A stretch of DNA of 64,000 bases. Source: Miltoncostaea sp050249835. GTDB taxonomy: Bacteria; Actinomycetota; Thermoleophilia; Miltoncostaeales; Miltoncostaeaceae. Shown here piece after piece: positions 33,884-41,834 of this stretch. Within the stretch, counting starts at the first letter, position 1, and each line of letters begins with the position of its first letter. Position numbers and translations under genes: made by a program. Below the pieces are notes generated by a model that made no database searches, had not been told where the DNA came from, and saw only the letters and a list, made by a program, of their open reading frames with translations. The DNA lies in contig JBFWPT010000012.1 of the NCBI GenBank assembly GCA_050249835.1, positions 11,377-75,376 of the forward strand, given 5' to 3'.

Positions 33884-35116
33884 ATGGATGACGAGATCGA
33901 ACTCATCAGCGACGGTGACGGGTTGGCCGTCGTCGGGCCGCCATCGGCGGTGGAACGTTTCATCGCGTCCGTCGGGTTGTCCGACGCCGCCGGGCCCCTC
34001 CCTTCGTCTGCCCTGCAGACCGGAGCGGCTGTCGCGCACGCGGGTTCCACGGTCGCCGCCAACTCCGGGCGCTGGCTGAAGCTGACGGAGGAATCCGCGC
34101 AGAAGGTCAAGGCCTTCGGCCTCACTCCCACCGGGAAGTCAGGCATCGACTACGCGATGGTCGGTGAGCGAGGGAACATCAAGTCCTGGGACCAGGTCGT
34201 GCAGACGCCGGCATCGATGGTGACCAACCCCGCGGTGCTCGCGAGTGTCGGCGGGGTCATGGCTCAGATGGCGATGCAGCAACAGATGGCGGCGATCATG
34301 GACTACCTCGCTGTCATCGATGCGAAGTTGGACAGCGTCCTCCGGGCCCAGACGAACCAGGTGCTCGCACGCCTCGACGGAGTCGACCTCGCTGTGAGGG
34401 AGGCGATGGCCGTCCGTGATGCCGTCGGCCGGGTCTCCGAGGTCACATGGTCCAAGGTCCAGAGCTCCGCGCAGGCCATCCATGAGACGCAGGGATACGC
34501 ACTGCGCCAGCTCGGCGACCTCGCGGACGAACTCGCGGCGAACGCCAGGATCGATGGGCTCGTCGACGTGGCGAAGGACGCGGAGACGGAGGTCCAGAAG
34601 TGGTTGCTCGTCCTCGCGCGTTGCTTCGAACTGCATGACGCCGTCGGTGTGCTCGAGCTCGATCGGGTCCTGGACGCGTCTCCGGACGAGCTCGACCGGC
34701 ATCGCGTGGGACTGAGATCCGCGCGTGCCGACCGGCTGGACCTCATCTCGGAGCGGACCGGGCATCTGCTGGACCGCATGCGCGCCGCCGTCGAGCTCGC
34801 CAACTCGAAGGTGCTGTTCAATCCGAAGCAGTCGCCGGCCGTCGTCAGGTCGAGCAACCACGTCGCCGGCGAGGTCCGTGAGTTCCACGAGATCCTCGGC
34901 ATCGACTCCGGTCACCAGGCGTCGGAAACGAGAGCCTGGGCGGACGCAGCCGCCGAGGGCTGGGATAAGGCGCTCTCGACCGGTGCACAGGGCATCGACG
35001 GCGTCAGACGGTTCGGCGGTGGCGCCCGCGGCCTGGCCAATTCGGCGAAGGGGAGGCTCTCGGACCGGATCGCGTCACGGAAGGCCCGGCCGAGCGAGGA
35101 CGACGAGCGGGAGTAG
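33884..35116 (+). CDS. Uncharacterised helical protein, possibly acquired
   Basis: A 410-residue protein with no recognised domain. The start is DDEIELISDGDGLAVVG. A hydrophobic, Met- and Ala-rich segment around 105-135 (ASVGGVMAQMAMQQQMAAIM) is followed by long amphipathic helices up to about 375 and a basic tail. I believe related proteins exist as hypotheticals in other actinobacteria, from memory only. Codon use differs from all neighbours: in the first 108 codons I count about 16 ending in A or T, several times the local rate. It is bracketed by a 27-bp direct repeat. ATG 33884 has GGGGAG 8 nt upstream. A membrane-active or coiled-coil scaffold role would fit, but nothing proves it. Confidence 0.8.
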   Translation: MDDEIELISDGDGLAVVGPPSAVERFIASVGLSDAAGPLPSSALQTGAAVAHAGSTVAANSGRWLKLTEESAQKVKAFGLTPTGKSGIDYAMVGERGNIKSWDQVVQTPASMVTNPAVLASVGGVMAQMAMQQQMAAIMDYLAVIDAKLDSVLRAQTNQVLARLDGVDLAVREAMAVRDAVGRVSEVTWSKVQSSAQAIHETQGYALRQLGDLADELAANARIDGLVDVAKDAETEVQKWLLVLARCFELHDAVGVLELDRVLDASPDELDRHRVGLRSARADRLDLISERTGHLLDRMRAAVELANSKVLFNPKQSPAVVRSSNHVAGEVREFHEILGIDSGHQASETRAWADAAAEGWDKALSTGAQGIDGVRRFGGGARGLANSAKGRLSDRIASRKARPSEDDERE

Positions 35117-35117
35117 C

Positions 35118-35144
35118 GCTCAGCCGCCCGGGGGCGGGCCCACG
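35118..35144. repeat. 27-bp direct repeat, right copy
   Basis: It spans the stop codon and last seven codons of the minus-strand citrate synthase-like gene. One mismatch to the left copy at 33757-33783. Confidence 0.7.
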
Positions 35145-36286
35145 TAGCGGGAGCGCGGCCGGATGAGGCGGTCGTCGTCCACCGTCTCCAGGGCGTGGGC
35201 CACCCACCCGGCGCAGCGGCCGAGGGCGAAGAGGTGGAACGCGGCCCCCGGCGGCATCCCGCGCCCCCGCGCCAGGGCGGCGAGGCCCAGATCGAGCGTC
35301 GGCTCCTCGCCCAATTGATCGTGGGCGATCCGCACCAGCGCGCTGACCGGGTCGTCCTCCGGCAGGGCCGCCCGCCGCAGCAGCTCGGCGCCGCGGGGGT
35401 CGCCATCCGGGTAGAGCGGATGGCCGAACCCCGGCAGGGCCCCGTCGCCGCCCCGCCAGCGCGCCGCGGTGGCCGCGGCCCCGTCGCGGTCGGCGTCGGC
35501 GGCCATCGACTCGACGCGCGCCGTGAGCCCGCCGTGCCGCCGCCCGCGCAGCGCGCACAGGGCGGCGAGGACGACGTCCTCCAGGGAGGCGTCCGCCGAG
35601 GCCACGCAGCGGGCCGTGAACGACGAGACGTTGAGCTCGTGGTCGGCGCACAGCACCAGGGCCGCGTCGATGTCCCCCGCCGCGTCCGGGACACCCCATC
35701 CACGGGCGAGCCGCGCCGCGAGCGTCCCCTCCCCCGCCGCGCCGGCCGCCGCGAAGGCGCCGGCCGTGACGCGCACCGCGCCGCGCAGCAGGGCCGCGTC
35801 GCCCGATGAGGGGCTCACGACCGAGCCGGCCGCGGCGGCCGCCAGGTGGGCGGCGAGGGCGGTGGGCTCCGGCCCGCCCGGCGCGCCGGTCGACGCCGGG
35901 AGCGCGGCGAAGAGGTCCGCGGCCGCCGCCGGGTCGCCCGTCCACAGCAGGGCGGCGACGCGCTCGAAGGGCTCCTCCCGGGAGAGCGCGACGACCTCGT
36001 GGCCGCGGTAGTGGCAGCGGCCGCCCTCGATGAGGGTGAGGGCCGAGTCGAGCACCGGCAGGCCCCAGTGGAGGGCGCCGTGGGCGGCGAGCCCCCGGTC
36101 GCGGGAGCGCGCGCGGCGGTCGCGGAACGCCTCCAGGGCGGCGCGCGGGTAGCGGCGGGCCCGGCTCGGGCCGGGGCCGGGCTCCGAGGCGACCAGGCCC
36201 CGCGAGACGTAGGCGTACAGCGTCGCCCGGGAGACACCGAGCAGGTCGGCCGCCTCGCCGGCGGAGAGCGTGTCGGGCGCGGTCAT
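35120..36286 (-). CDS. Citrate synthase family protein with N-terminal HTH
   Basis: A 388-residue protein. Residues 5-50 form an excisionase/MerR-like helix-turn-helix (SAGEAADLLGVSRATLYAYVSRGLV); the rest is a citrate synthase fold with CADHELNVSSFTAR and GFGHPLYPDGDPR carrying the two catalytic His. It is shorter than housekeeping citrate synthase. The HTH fusion is known in actinobacteria and proteobacteria but its job is poorly defined. It diverges from a DRE-TIM acyltransferase across a short AT-rich palindrome that may be its operator, so I infer a ligand-responsive enzyme or regulator. Confidence 0.87.
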   Translation of the reverse strand: MTAPDTLSAGEAADLLGVSRATLYAYVSRGLVASEPGPGPSRARRYPRAALEAFRDRRARSRDRGLAAHGALHWGLPVLDSALTLIEGGRCHYRGHEVVALSREEPFERVAALLWTGDPAAAADLFAALPASTGAPGGPEPTALAAHLAAAAAGSVVSPSSGDAALLRGAVRVTAGAFAAAGAAGEGTLAARLARGWGVPDAAGDIDAALVLCADHELNVSSFTARCVASADASLEDVVLAALCALRGRRHGGLTARVESMAADADRDGAAATAARWRGGDGALPGFGHPLYPDGDPRGAELLRRAALPEDDPVSALVRIAHDQLGEEPTLDLGLAALARGRGMPPGAAFHLFALGRCAGWVAHALETVDDDRLIRPRSRYVGPPPGG

Positions 36287-36290
36287 GGGG

Positions 36291-36314
36291 TTGATGATAG
36301 CGATCAATATTGAC
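36291..36314. promoter_or_regulatory. AT-rich palindrome between HTH-citrate synthase and acyltransferase
   Basis: TTGAT (36291-36295) pairs with ATCAA (36303-36307), and TCAATATTGA at 36304-36313 is a perfect 10-bp palindrome. It is AT-rich in a very GC-rich region and lies 5 bp from the HTH-citrate synthase start, which suits autoregulation. Confidence 0.55.
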
Positions 36315-36333
36315 GACCGTGGGCGGGCGCTCC

Positions 36334-36339
36334 TACCGT
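36334..36339 (+). promoter_or_regulatory. Candidate -10 (TACCGT) for a leaderless transcript
   Basis: It ends 7 nt before ATG 36347 and argues for that start over GTG 36338. Confidence 0.4.
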
Positions 36340-36346
36340 GCCGGGC

Positions 36347-37693
36347 ATGGACATCGACACGATCACCGACCCCGAGGCCCCCGAGCTCTTCCCGGGCGCC
36401 TTCCCCCGCGACGGCTTCCCAGCCTGGGAGTGGACCGGCGGCCCGCCCGCGACCGCCCCGGCCCAGGCCTGGACCACCGAGACGACCCACCGCGACGGCC
36501 AGCAGGGCGGCCTGCCCCTGACCGTCGAGGCCGGCGAGCGCATCTACGACCTCATGTGCGCGTTCACCGGCGACAGCGGCGCGATCCGCCAGGCCGAGTT
36601 CTTCGTGTACCGCCCGGCCGACCGCCGCGTGCTCGAGTACGCGCTCGCGCGCCACGCCGGCGGCGCGCCGGTGGAGCCCACCACCTGGATCCGCGCCAGC
36701 CGCCGCGACGCGGAGCTGGTGGGTGACCTGGGCGTCCGCGAGACGGGGATGCTGGCGTCCGCCAGCGACTACCACACGTTCCACAAGTTCACCCCCGGCG
36801 GGCGGCGCCAGGCGGCCGGGACCTACCTCGACGCGGTGCGGGCGGTGCTCGACGCCGGCCTGCGCCCGCGGCTGCACCTGGAGGACGCGACGCGTGCGCC
36901 GGAGGAGTTCGTGCTCCCCTTCGCCGAGGCGGCGATCGCCGTCGCCGCGCCCTACGGGCCGGAGCTGCGGCCGAAGTTCCGGGTGTGCGACACGATGGGC
37001 CTCGGCCTGCCCCTGGAGGGCGTGGCCGCGCCGCGGTCGGTGCCGCGCTGGATCCGGCGCCTGCGTGAGCTCGGGGTCGCCCCGCACGACCTGGAGTTCC
37101 ACCCGCACAACGACACCCACCTGGTGGTGGCGAACTGCCTCGCCGCGATCATGGCCGGCTGCTGCGTCGTGAACGGGACGCTCCTGGCCACCGGCGAGCG
37201 CACCGGCAACGCGCCGCTGGAGGCGGTCGTGATGCACGCGATCGGGATGGGGCTCATGAGCGGCCCGCCGCCGGACTTCCACGCCCTCAACGACCTCGCC
37301 GACCTCTACGCCGAGCTCGGCCGCCCCGTCCCGCCGACCTACCCGCTCTACGGCAGGGACGCCCACCGCACGCGCGCCGGCATCCACGCCGACGGGCTGA
37401 ACAAGTTCTGGTGGATGTATGCGCCGTTCGACGTGCCGCGCCTCATCGGCCGCCCCCTGGAGGTGAGCCTGACGAAGGACTCGGGGGTCGCCGGCCTGGT
37501 GTTCCTCATCCGCCAGCACACCGGCCGGGATCTCGCGAAGGACGACCCGGACCTGCGCCGGGTCCACCACGCCCTCACCGAGCAGTTCGACGCCGGCCGC
37601 CAGACGGCCGTCGAGTGGGAGGAGGTCGAGGCCCTGCTCGGGGACGATCGACGAATCATCGGCCGCCCGCTCGACACTTCATCCGTTTCCTAG
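36347..37693 (+). CDS. DRE-TIM acyltransferase (isopropylmalate/homocitrate/Re-citrate synthase-like)
   Basis: A 448-residue member of the HMGL-like TIM-barrel superfamily. TTHRDGQQGG (about 46-55) is the metal and catalytic Arg motif, HPHNDTHLVVAN supplies metal His and Asn, VNGTLLATGERTGNAPLE is the conserved GxGERxGNxxLE-type loop, and RAGIHADGLNK follows. There is no LeuA regulatory C-terminal domain. The substrate could be a 2-oxoacid (isopropylmalate, homocitrate, citramalate) or oxaloacetate (Re-citrate synthase); the motifs do not decide. Its divergence from a citrate synthase-like gene suggests related tricarboxylate chemistry. Confidence 0.85.
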   Translation: MDIDTITDPEAPELFPGAFPRDGFPAWEWTGGPPATAPAQAWTTETTHRDGQQGGLPLTVEAGERIYDLMCAFTGDSGAIRQAEFFVYRPADRRVLEYALARHAGGAPVEPTTWIRASRRDAELVGDLGVRETGMLASASDYHTFHKFTPGGRRQAAGTYLDAVRAVLDAGLRPRLHLEDATRAPEEFVLPFAEAAIAVAAPYGPELRPKFRVCDTMGLGLPLEGVAAPRSVPRWIRRLRELGVAPHDLEFHPHNDTHLVVANCLAAIMAGCCVVNGTLLATGERTGNAPLEAVVMHAIGMGLMSGPPPDFHALNDLADLYAELGRPVPPTYPLYGRDAHRTRAGIHADGLNKFWWMYAPFDVPRLIGRPLEVSLTKDSGVAGLVFLIRQHTGRDLAKDDPDLRRVHHALTEQFDAGRQTAVEWEEVEALLGDDRRIIGRPLDTSSVS

Positions 37694-37703
37694 CCGTTCT
37701 CCT

Positions 37704-37725
37704 GGGGCGGGCTCGGGCCCGCCCC
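37704..37725 (+). terminator. 9-bp GC stem-loop after the acyltransferase gene
   Basis: GGGGCGGGC and GCCCGCCCC enclose the tetraloop TCGG, 10 nt after the stop codon. It is followed by AACCGG rather than a U-tract. Confidence 0.7.
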
Positions 37726-37732
37726 AACCGGT

Positions 37733-37738
37733 TAGGAT
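37733..37738 (+). promoter_or_regulatory. Candidate -10 (TAGGAT) for a leaderless transcript
   Basis: It lies 7 nt before ATG 37746 of the monooxygenase gene, right after the upstream terminator. Confidence 0.5.
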
Positions 37739-37745
37739 CGGTCGC

Positions 37746-38783
37746 ATGATGAAGACCGTGATCGTCGGCGGGGGGATGGTCGGGATGACCCTCGCGCACC
37801 TGCTCCGGCGGCGCGGGTTCGAGCCCACCGTGCTCGAGCGCGCCCCTGCCGGCCACTACATCCCGCGTGGCTACATGCTCGGCTTCCAGGGCTACGAGCC
37901 GCTGGAGGAGGTCGGGGTCTACGACGAGGTGAAGGCCGCGGGCCGGCCGATCGCCCCGCGCCCCGACCAGCCCCCCGTCGCGGTGGCGGTGCGCTTCGGC
38001 GCCCTCATCGAGGCGCTGCAGCGCGACCTGCCGATCACGAACGAGCACACGGTCACCGAGCTGGTCCGCGCCGGCGCGGACGGGCGGGTGGTCGGGGTGA
38101 TCGCCGACGGCCCCGACGGGCCGGCCGAGTTCGAGGCGGACCTCGTGATCGCCTGCGACGGCATGCGCTCCCCCACCCGGTCGATGGCCGGGCTGGAGGC
38201 GGAGTTCGACGCGCTCCCCGAGGCCGAGCTGGCCTTCATGAGCCCCATCCCCGCCGAGACGTCGTTCGCGATGGCCTACCAGTCGGACGGCGGGCACATC
38301 GGGATGCTCTCCTGGTTCGAGGGCGCCGCGGGCTGGCGCTCGTCGGAGCGGGTCGGCCGCGAGGCGGCCGTCGACGAGCCGGGCCTCGACGCCATCAAGG
38401 AGATGTGGGCGCGCCTGCTCCCGGCGGCCGCGACGGCCATCGAGGGCGTCACCTCCACCGACCAGATCCGCTACTCCGAGCCCGAGCTGCTGCGGTGCCC
38501 GCAGTGGTGGACGCCGGGCGTGGTCATCATCGGCGACGCCGCCCACTTCTTCGGCCCCGAGACCGGCATCTCGTCCGGCATCGGGCTGGGCGACGCCCAC
38601 GCGCTCGCGCAGGCCGTGATGATGAACCCGGACGACCCGGACGCGGCGTGCCGGTCGTACGAGATCTGGCGCGCCCCCGCCGTGCGCCCCTACGAGGCGA
38701 ACGACCCGGGGCGCCAGCGGATGCTGGTCGCCGGCCAGGTCACGGCGCGGCCCGAGGAGGCCTGGCCCCCCGCGAAGGTCTGA
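37746..38783 (+). CDS. FAD-dependent monooxygenase (PHBH family)
   Basis: A 345-residue flavoprotein. The N-terminal Rossmann motif GGGMVGMTLAHLL, the ACDGMRSPTR (DG) motif and IIGDAAHFFGPETGISSGIGL (GD) motif place it in the p-hydroxybenzoate hydroxylase group. It lacks the C-terminal thioredoxin-like domain of phenol hydroxylases. The substrate is unknown. It stands alone between terminators and converges with guaA. Confidence 0.87.
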   Translation: MMKTVIVGGGMVGMTLAHLLRRRGFEPTVLERAPAGHYIPRGYMLGFQGYEPLEEVGVYDEVKAAGRPIAPRPDQPPVAVAVRFGALIEALQRDLPITNEHTVTELVRAGADGRVVGVIADGPDGPAEFEADLVIACDGMRSPTRSMAGLEAEFDALPEAELAFMSPIPAETSFAMAYQSDGGHIGMLSWFEGAAGWRSSERVGREAAVDEPGLDAIKEMWARLLPAAATAIEGVTSTDQIRYSEPELLRCPQWWTPGVVIIGDAAHFFGPETGISSGIGLGDAHALAQAVMMNPDDPDAACRSYEIWRAPAVRPYEANDPGRQRMLVAGQVTARPEEAWPPAKV

Positions 38784-38789
38784 TCGTGG

Positions 38790-38818
38790 GATCCCCGGCG
38801 GCGCGGCCGCCGGGGGTC
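38790..38818. terminator. Hairpin between the monooxygenase gene and guaA
   Basis: A 13-bp stem (one T-G mismatch, a G-U pair in RNA) with loop GCG. It begins 6 nt after the monooxygenase stop and touches the guaA stop, so it is suited to both convergent transcripts. Confidence 0.7.
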
Positions 38819-40394
38819 ACTCCCACTCGATGGTGCCGGGCGGCTTGCTCGTGAGGTCGAGGGCCACCCTGTTGACCCCGTCGACCTCGTTGATGATGCG
38901 GCTGGAGATGCGCTCCAGCAGGTCGTACGGCAGGCGCGCCCAGTCGGCGGTCATCGCGTCGTCGCTGGTGACGGCGCGGATGACGATGGGGTACGCGTAG
39001 GTGCGCTCGTCGCCCTGCACGCCGACGCTCTTGATGGCCGGGAGCACGGCGAAGGACTGCCAGAGGTCGCGGTAGAGGCCGGCGCGCCGGACCTCCTCCT
39101 GCAGCACGAAGTCGGCCTGGCGGAGGATGTCGAGCCGCTCCTGGGTGACCTCGCCGATGATGCGGATCGCCAGGCCGGGGCCGGGGAAGGGCTGGCGCCA
39201 GACCATGTTCTCGGGGAGCCCGAGCTCCTCGCCGACGACGCGCACCTCGTCCTTGAAGAGCTGGCGCAGCGGCTCGATGAGCTCCACGGCCATGTCCTCG
39301 GGGAGGCCGCCGACGTTGTGGTGGCTCTTGATCTTGGCCGCGTCGCGCGAGCCGGACTCGATGACGTCGGAGTAGAGCGTGCCCTGCACCAGGAACCTCG
39401 CATCGCGCAGCTTCTCGGCCTCGCGCTCGAAGATGCGGATGAACTCGCGCCCGATGACCTTCCGCTTCTGCTCCGGCTCGGTGACGCCGGCGAGCTGGGA
39501 GATGAAGTGCTCCTGCGCGCGGACGTGGACGAGGGGGACGCCGAAGTGGTGGCCGAAGGCGCTCTCCACCTGCTCGCCCTCGTTGAGGCGCATGAGGCCG
39601 TGGTCGACGAAGACGCAGGTGAGCCGGTCGCCGATCGCCCGGTGCACGATGAGCGCCGCCACCGCGCTGTCGACGCCGCCGGACAGGGCGCAGATCGCCC
39701 GGGCGTCGCCCACCATGGCGCGGACGCGCTCCACCTGCTCCTCGATGACGTGGGTCGCCGTCCAGGTGGGCGAGCAGTCGCACGCCTCGAACAGGAACCA
39801 CTTGAGCAGGTCGGTCCCGAACGGCGTGTGGACCACCTCGGGGTGGAACTGGACGCCGTACATCCGCCGCGCCGGGCTCTCCATCGCCGCCACCGGCGAC
39901 GAGGTGGTGGACGCCGTGACCGCGAAGCCCTCGGGCGGGCGGGCGACCGCGTCGCGGTGGCTCATCCAGCACGTCTCGGCGGGGAGCTGGGCGAACATGC
40001 CCTCCCGCGAGGCGACCGTCAGCGGGGTCTTGCCGTACTCGCCGGCGCCGGTGCGCGCGACCTCGCCGCCCAGCGCGACGGTCATGGCCTGCAGGCCGTA
40101 GCAGATGCCGAGGACCGGGATCCCCAGCTCCAGCAGCCGCGGGTTGAGAGCCGGGGCGCCGGGCGCGTAGACGGACGCGGGGCCGCCGGACAGGACGAGC
40201 CCGGCGGGCTTGAGGGCGAGGATCTCGTCGGGCGGCGCGTCGTGCGGGATGACCGCCGAGAACACGCGGCACTCGCGGATGCGGCGCGCGATGAGCTGGC
40301 TGTACTGCGCCCCGAAGTCCACCACGAGGACCCCGCCCGGGGCGGCGGCCGCGAGGGCCGGGTCGAGTGCCGGGGTGGGAGCGCTCGTCGTCAA
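38817..40394 (-). CDS. guaA: GMP synthase (glutamine-hydrolysing)
   Basis: A 525-residue enzyme converting XMP to GMP. The class I glutaminase part has GICYGLQAM (catalytic Cys) and GVQFHPEV (His, Glu); the ATP pyrophosphatase P-loop is ALSGGVDSAV; the C-terminal dimerisation domain ends with KPPGTIEWE. I set the start at TTG 40394 because TAGGAT lies exactly 7 nt before it; ATG 40403, three codons earlier and overlapping that hexamer, is the conventional alternative. It belongs with guaB3 to guanine nucleotide supply. Confidence 0.95.
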   Translation of the reverse strand: MTTSAPTPALDPALAAAAPGGVLVVDFGAQYSQLIARRIRECRVFSAVIPHDAPPDEILALKPAGLVLSGGPASVYAPGAPALNPRLLELGIPVLGICYGLQAMTVALGGEVARTGAGEYGKTPLTVASREGMFAQLPAETCWMSHRDAVARPPEGFAVTASTTSSPVAAMESPARRMYGVQFHPEVVHTPFGTDLLKWFLFEACDCSPTWTATHVIEEQVERVRAMVGDARAICALSGGVDSAVAALIVHRAIGDRLTCVFVDHGLMRLNEGEQVESAFGHHFGVPLVHVRAQEHFISQLAGVTEPEQKRKVIGREFIRIFEREAEKLRDARFLVQGTLYSDVIESGSRDAAKIKSHHNVGGLPEDMAVELIEPLRQLFKDEVRVVGEELGLPENMVWRQPFPGPGLAIRIIGEVTQERLDILRQADFVLQEEVRRAGLYRDLWQSFAVLPAIKSVGVQGDERTYAYPIVIRAVTSDDAMTADWARLPYDLLERISSRIINEVDGVNRVALDLTSKPPGTIEWE

Positions 40395-40401
40395 GGCCGT
40401 C

Positions 40402-40407
40402 ATCCTA
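40402..40407 (-). promoter_or_regulatory. Candidate -10 (TAGGAT) overlapping the annotatable guaA ATG
   Basis: The hexamer shares two bases with ATG 40403 and is 7 nt from TTG 40394. If used, the ATG would lie upstream of the transcript. Confidence 0.45.
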
Positions 40408-40433
40408 CCCGCGCCGCCCGGACGGAGCCGCCC

Positions 40434-41834
40434 CTACTCACCCGCCTCCTCGCGGTGGCCCTTGCCCTCCGGCAGCTCCACCTCGCTCGGCTGCAGCGTC
40501 GCCGTGATCCCCTCGCCGCCCAGCCGCTCGCGCAGGGACTCCAGCGCCCGCGGCTCGCCGTGCACCAGGCGCACGTGCCCCTCGCCCCCCACCGGGCGCA
40601 CCCAGTCGACCAGCTCGGCGCGGTCGGCGTGCGCGGAGAGGCCGCCGACGGTGACCGTGCGCGCCCGCACGGTCACCTCGCGCCCCATGATGCGCACCCG
40701 GTCCGCCCCCTCGATGAGCTCGCGGCCCAGGCCGCCCGAGGGCTGGAAGCCGACGATCATCACGGTCGTGGTCGGGTCGCCGAGCCGCGACATGAGGTGG
40801 TGCAGGATGCGCCCGCCGCTCAGCATCCCCGAGCCGGCGATGACGATGGCGGGCTCCCGCGAAGCCGTGATCGCCCGCGAGTCGGACACCGAGCGCGTGT
40901 AGGCGAGCCGCTTGGGCTGGAACGGGTCCTTGCCGGTGGCCCGCAGGGTGCGCAGCTCCGGCGACAGCTCCTCCGGGAAGCGGTCGTAGACCTCGTCCAC
41001 CTTCGTCGCGAGCGGCGAGTCGACGTACACCGGCAGCGGGGCGATCTCGTGGTCCCGCTCCAGGTGGGCGATCGTGTAGAGCACCTCGTGGGTGCGCTCC
41101 AGCGCGAACGAGGGGACCAGGATCGCCCCGCCGCGGTCCTCGGCGTCGCGCAGCAGCCCGGCCAGCTCCTCGACGGTCTGGTCGTAGGGGCGGTGGTCGC
41201 GGTCGCCGTAGGTGCCCTCCATCACCACGAGGTCGGCCGCGGGGCACGGCGGCGGGTCGGGGAGGATCTCCTTGCGGATGTTCCCCACGTCGCCGCTGAA
41301 CGCCAGCCGCTGCCCGCCGGCCTCCACCAGGAAGCAGGCCGACCCGGGGATGTGGCCGGCCGGCTGCGCCGTCACCCGCAGGCCGGCGGCCTCGAAGGGC
41401 TCCCCGTACTCGAACGGCTCCATCAGCGACAGCGCGCGGTGGACGTCGTCCTCGTCGAACAGCGGCGGGTCGGGCCGCCGGCCGTGGCGCCGGTCGCGCT
41501 CGGCGTCCTCGTGCTGGATCTTGGCCGCGTCGAGCAGCAGGTGCTCGCACAGCTCGGCCGTCGCGGGGCGCGCGTGGATGCGCCCGCGGAAGCCGCCCTT
41601 GACCAGCACCGGCAGGCGGCCGGAGTGGTCCAGATGCGCGTGGGTGAGCAGCACCGCGCCGACCGCCGCCGGGTCGAAGCCGAAGGGCTCGCGGTTGATG
41701 GCGAAGAGGGCCCGCGACCCCTGGAAGGCGCCGCAGTCGACCAGCACGCGGGTGTCCCCGGCCTCGAGCAGGTGGCACGAGCCCGTGACGGTCATCGCGG
41801 CCCCGTACGACCGCACCTCCGGGGCGGCGCTCAT
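40434..41834 (-). CDS. Metallo-beta-lactamase/beta-CASP RNA-processing exonuclease-like protein
   Basis: A 466-residue protein of the YSH1/CPSF-73-like group. The MBL zinc motifs HAHLDHSGRLP and SGDVGNIRKE, the beta-CASP region (about 190-350; SGMLSGGRILHH) and the RMMBL-type SAHADRAELVDW with a final VHGEP are in order. RNA 3'-end or mRNA turnover nuclease activity is inferred from the family. It overlaps the PD40/RTX gene by 4 nt, an unlikely functional partner, so the coupling is probably only transcriptional. Confidence 0.9.
   Translation of the reverse strand: MSAAPEVRSYGAAMTVTGSCHLLEAGDTRVLVDCGAFQGSRALFAINREPFGFDPAAVGAVLLTHAHLDHSGRLPVLVKGGFRGRIHARPATAELCEHLLLDAAKIQHEDAERDRRHGRRPDPPLFDEDDVHRALSLMEPFEYGEPFEAAGLRVTAQPAGHIPGSACFLVEAGGQRLAFSGDVGNIRKEILPDPPPCPAADLVVMEGTYGDRDHRPYDQTVEELAGLLRDAEDRGGAILVPSFALERTHEVLYTIAHLERDHEIAPLPVYVDSPLATKVDEVYDRFPEELSPELRTLRATGKDPFQPKRLAYTRSVSDSRAITASREPAIVIAGSGMLSGGRILHHLMSRLGDPTTTVMIVGFQPSGGLGRELIEGADRVRIMGREVTVRARTVTVGGLSAHADRAELVDWVRPVGGEGHVRLVHGEPRALESLRERLGGEGITATLQPSEVELPEGKGHREEAGE

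Noticed and set aside
33757..35144. Complete genomic island or prophage
   Set aside because: Only one gene lies between the repeats, and no integrase, tRNA or phage gene is seen.
35120..36286. Housekeeping citrate synthase (gltA)
   Set aside because: The N-terminal helix-turn-helix and the short length place it in the HTH-fused side branch.
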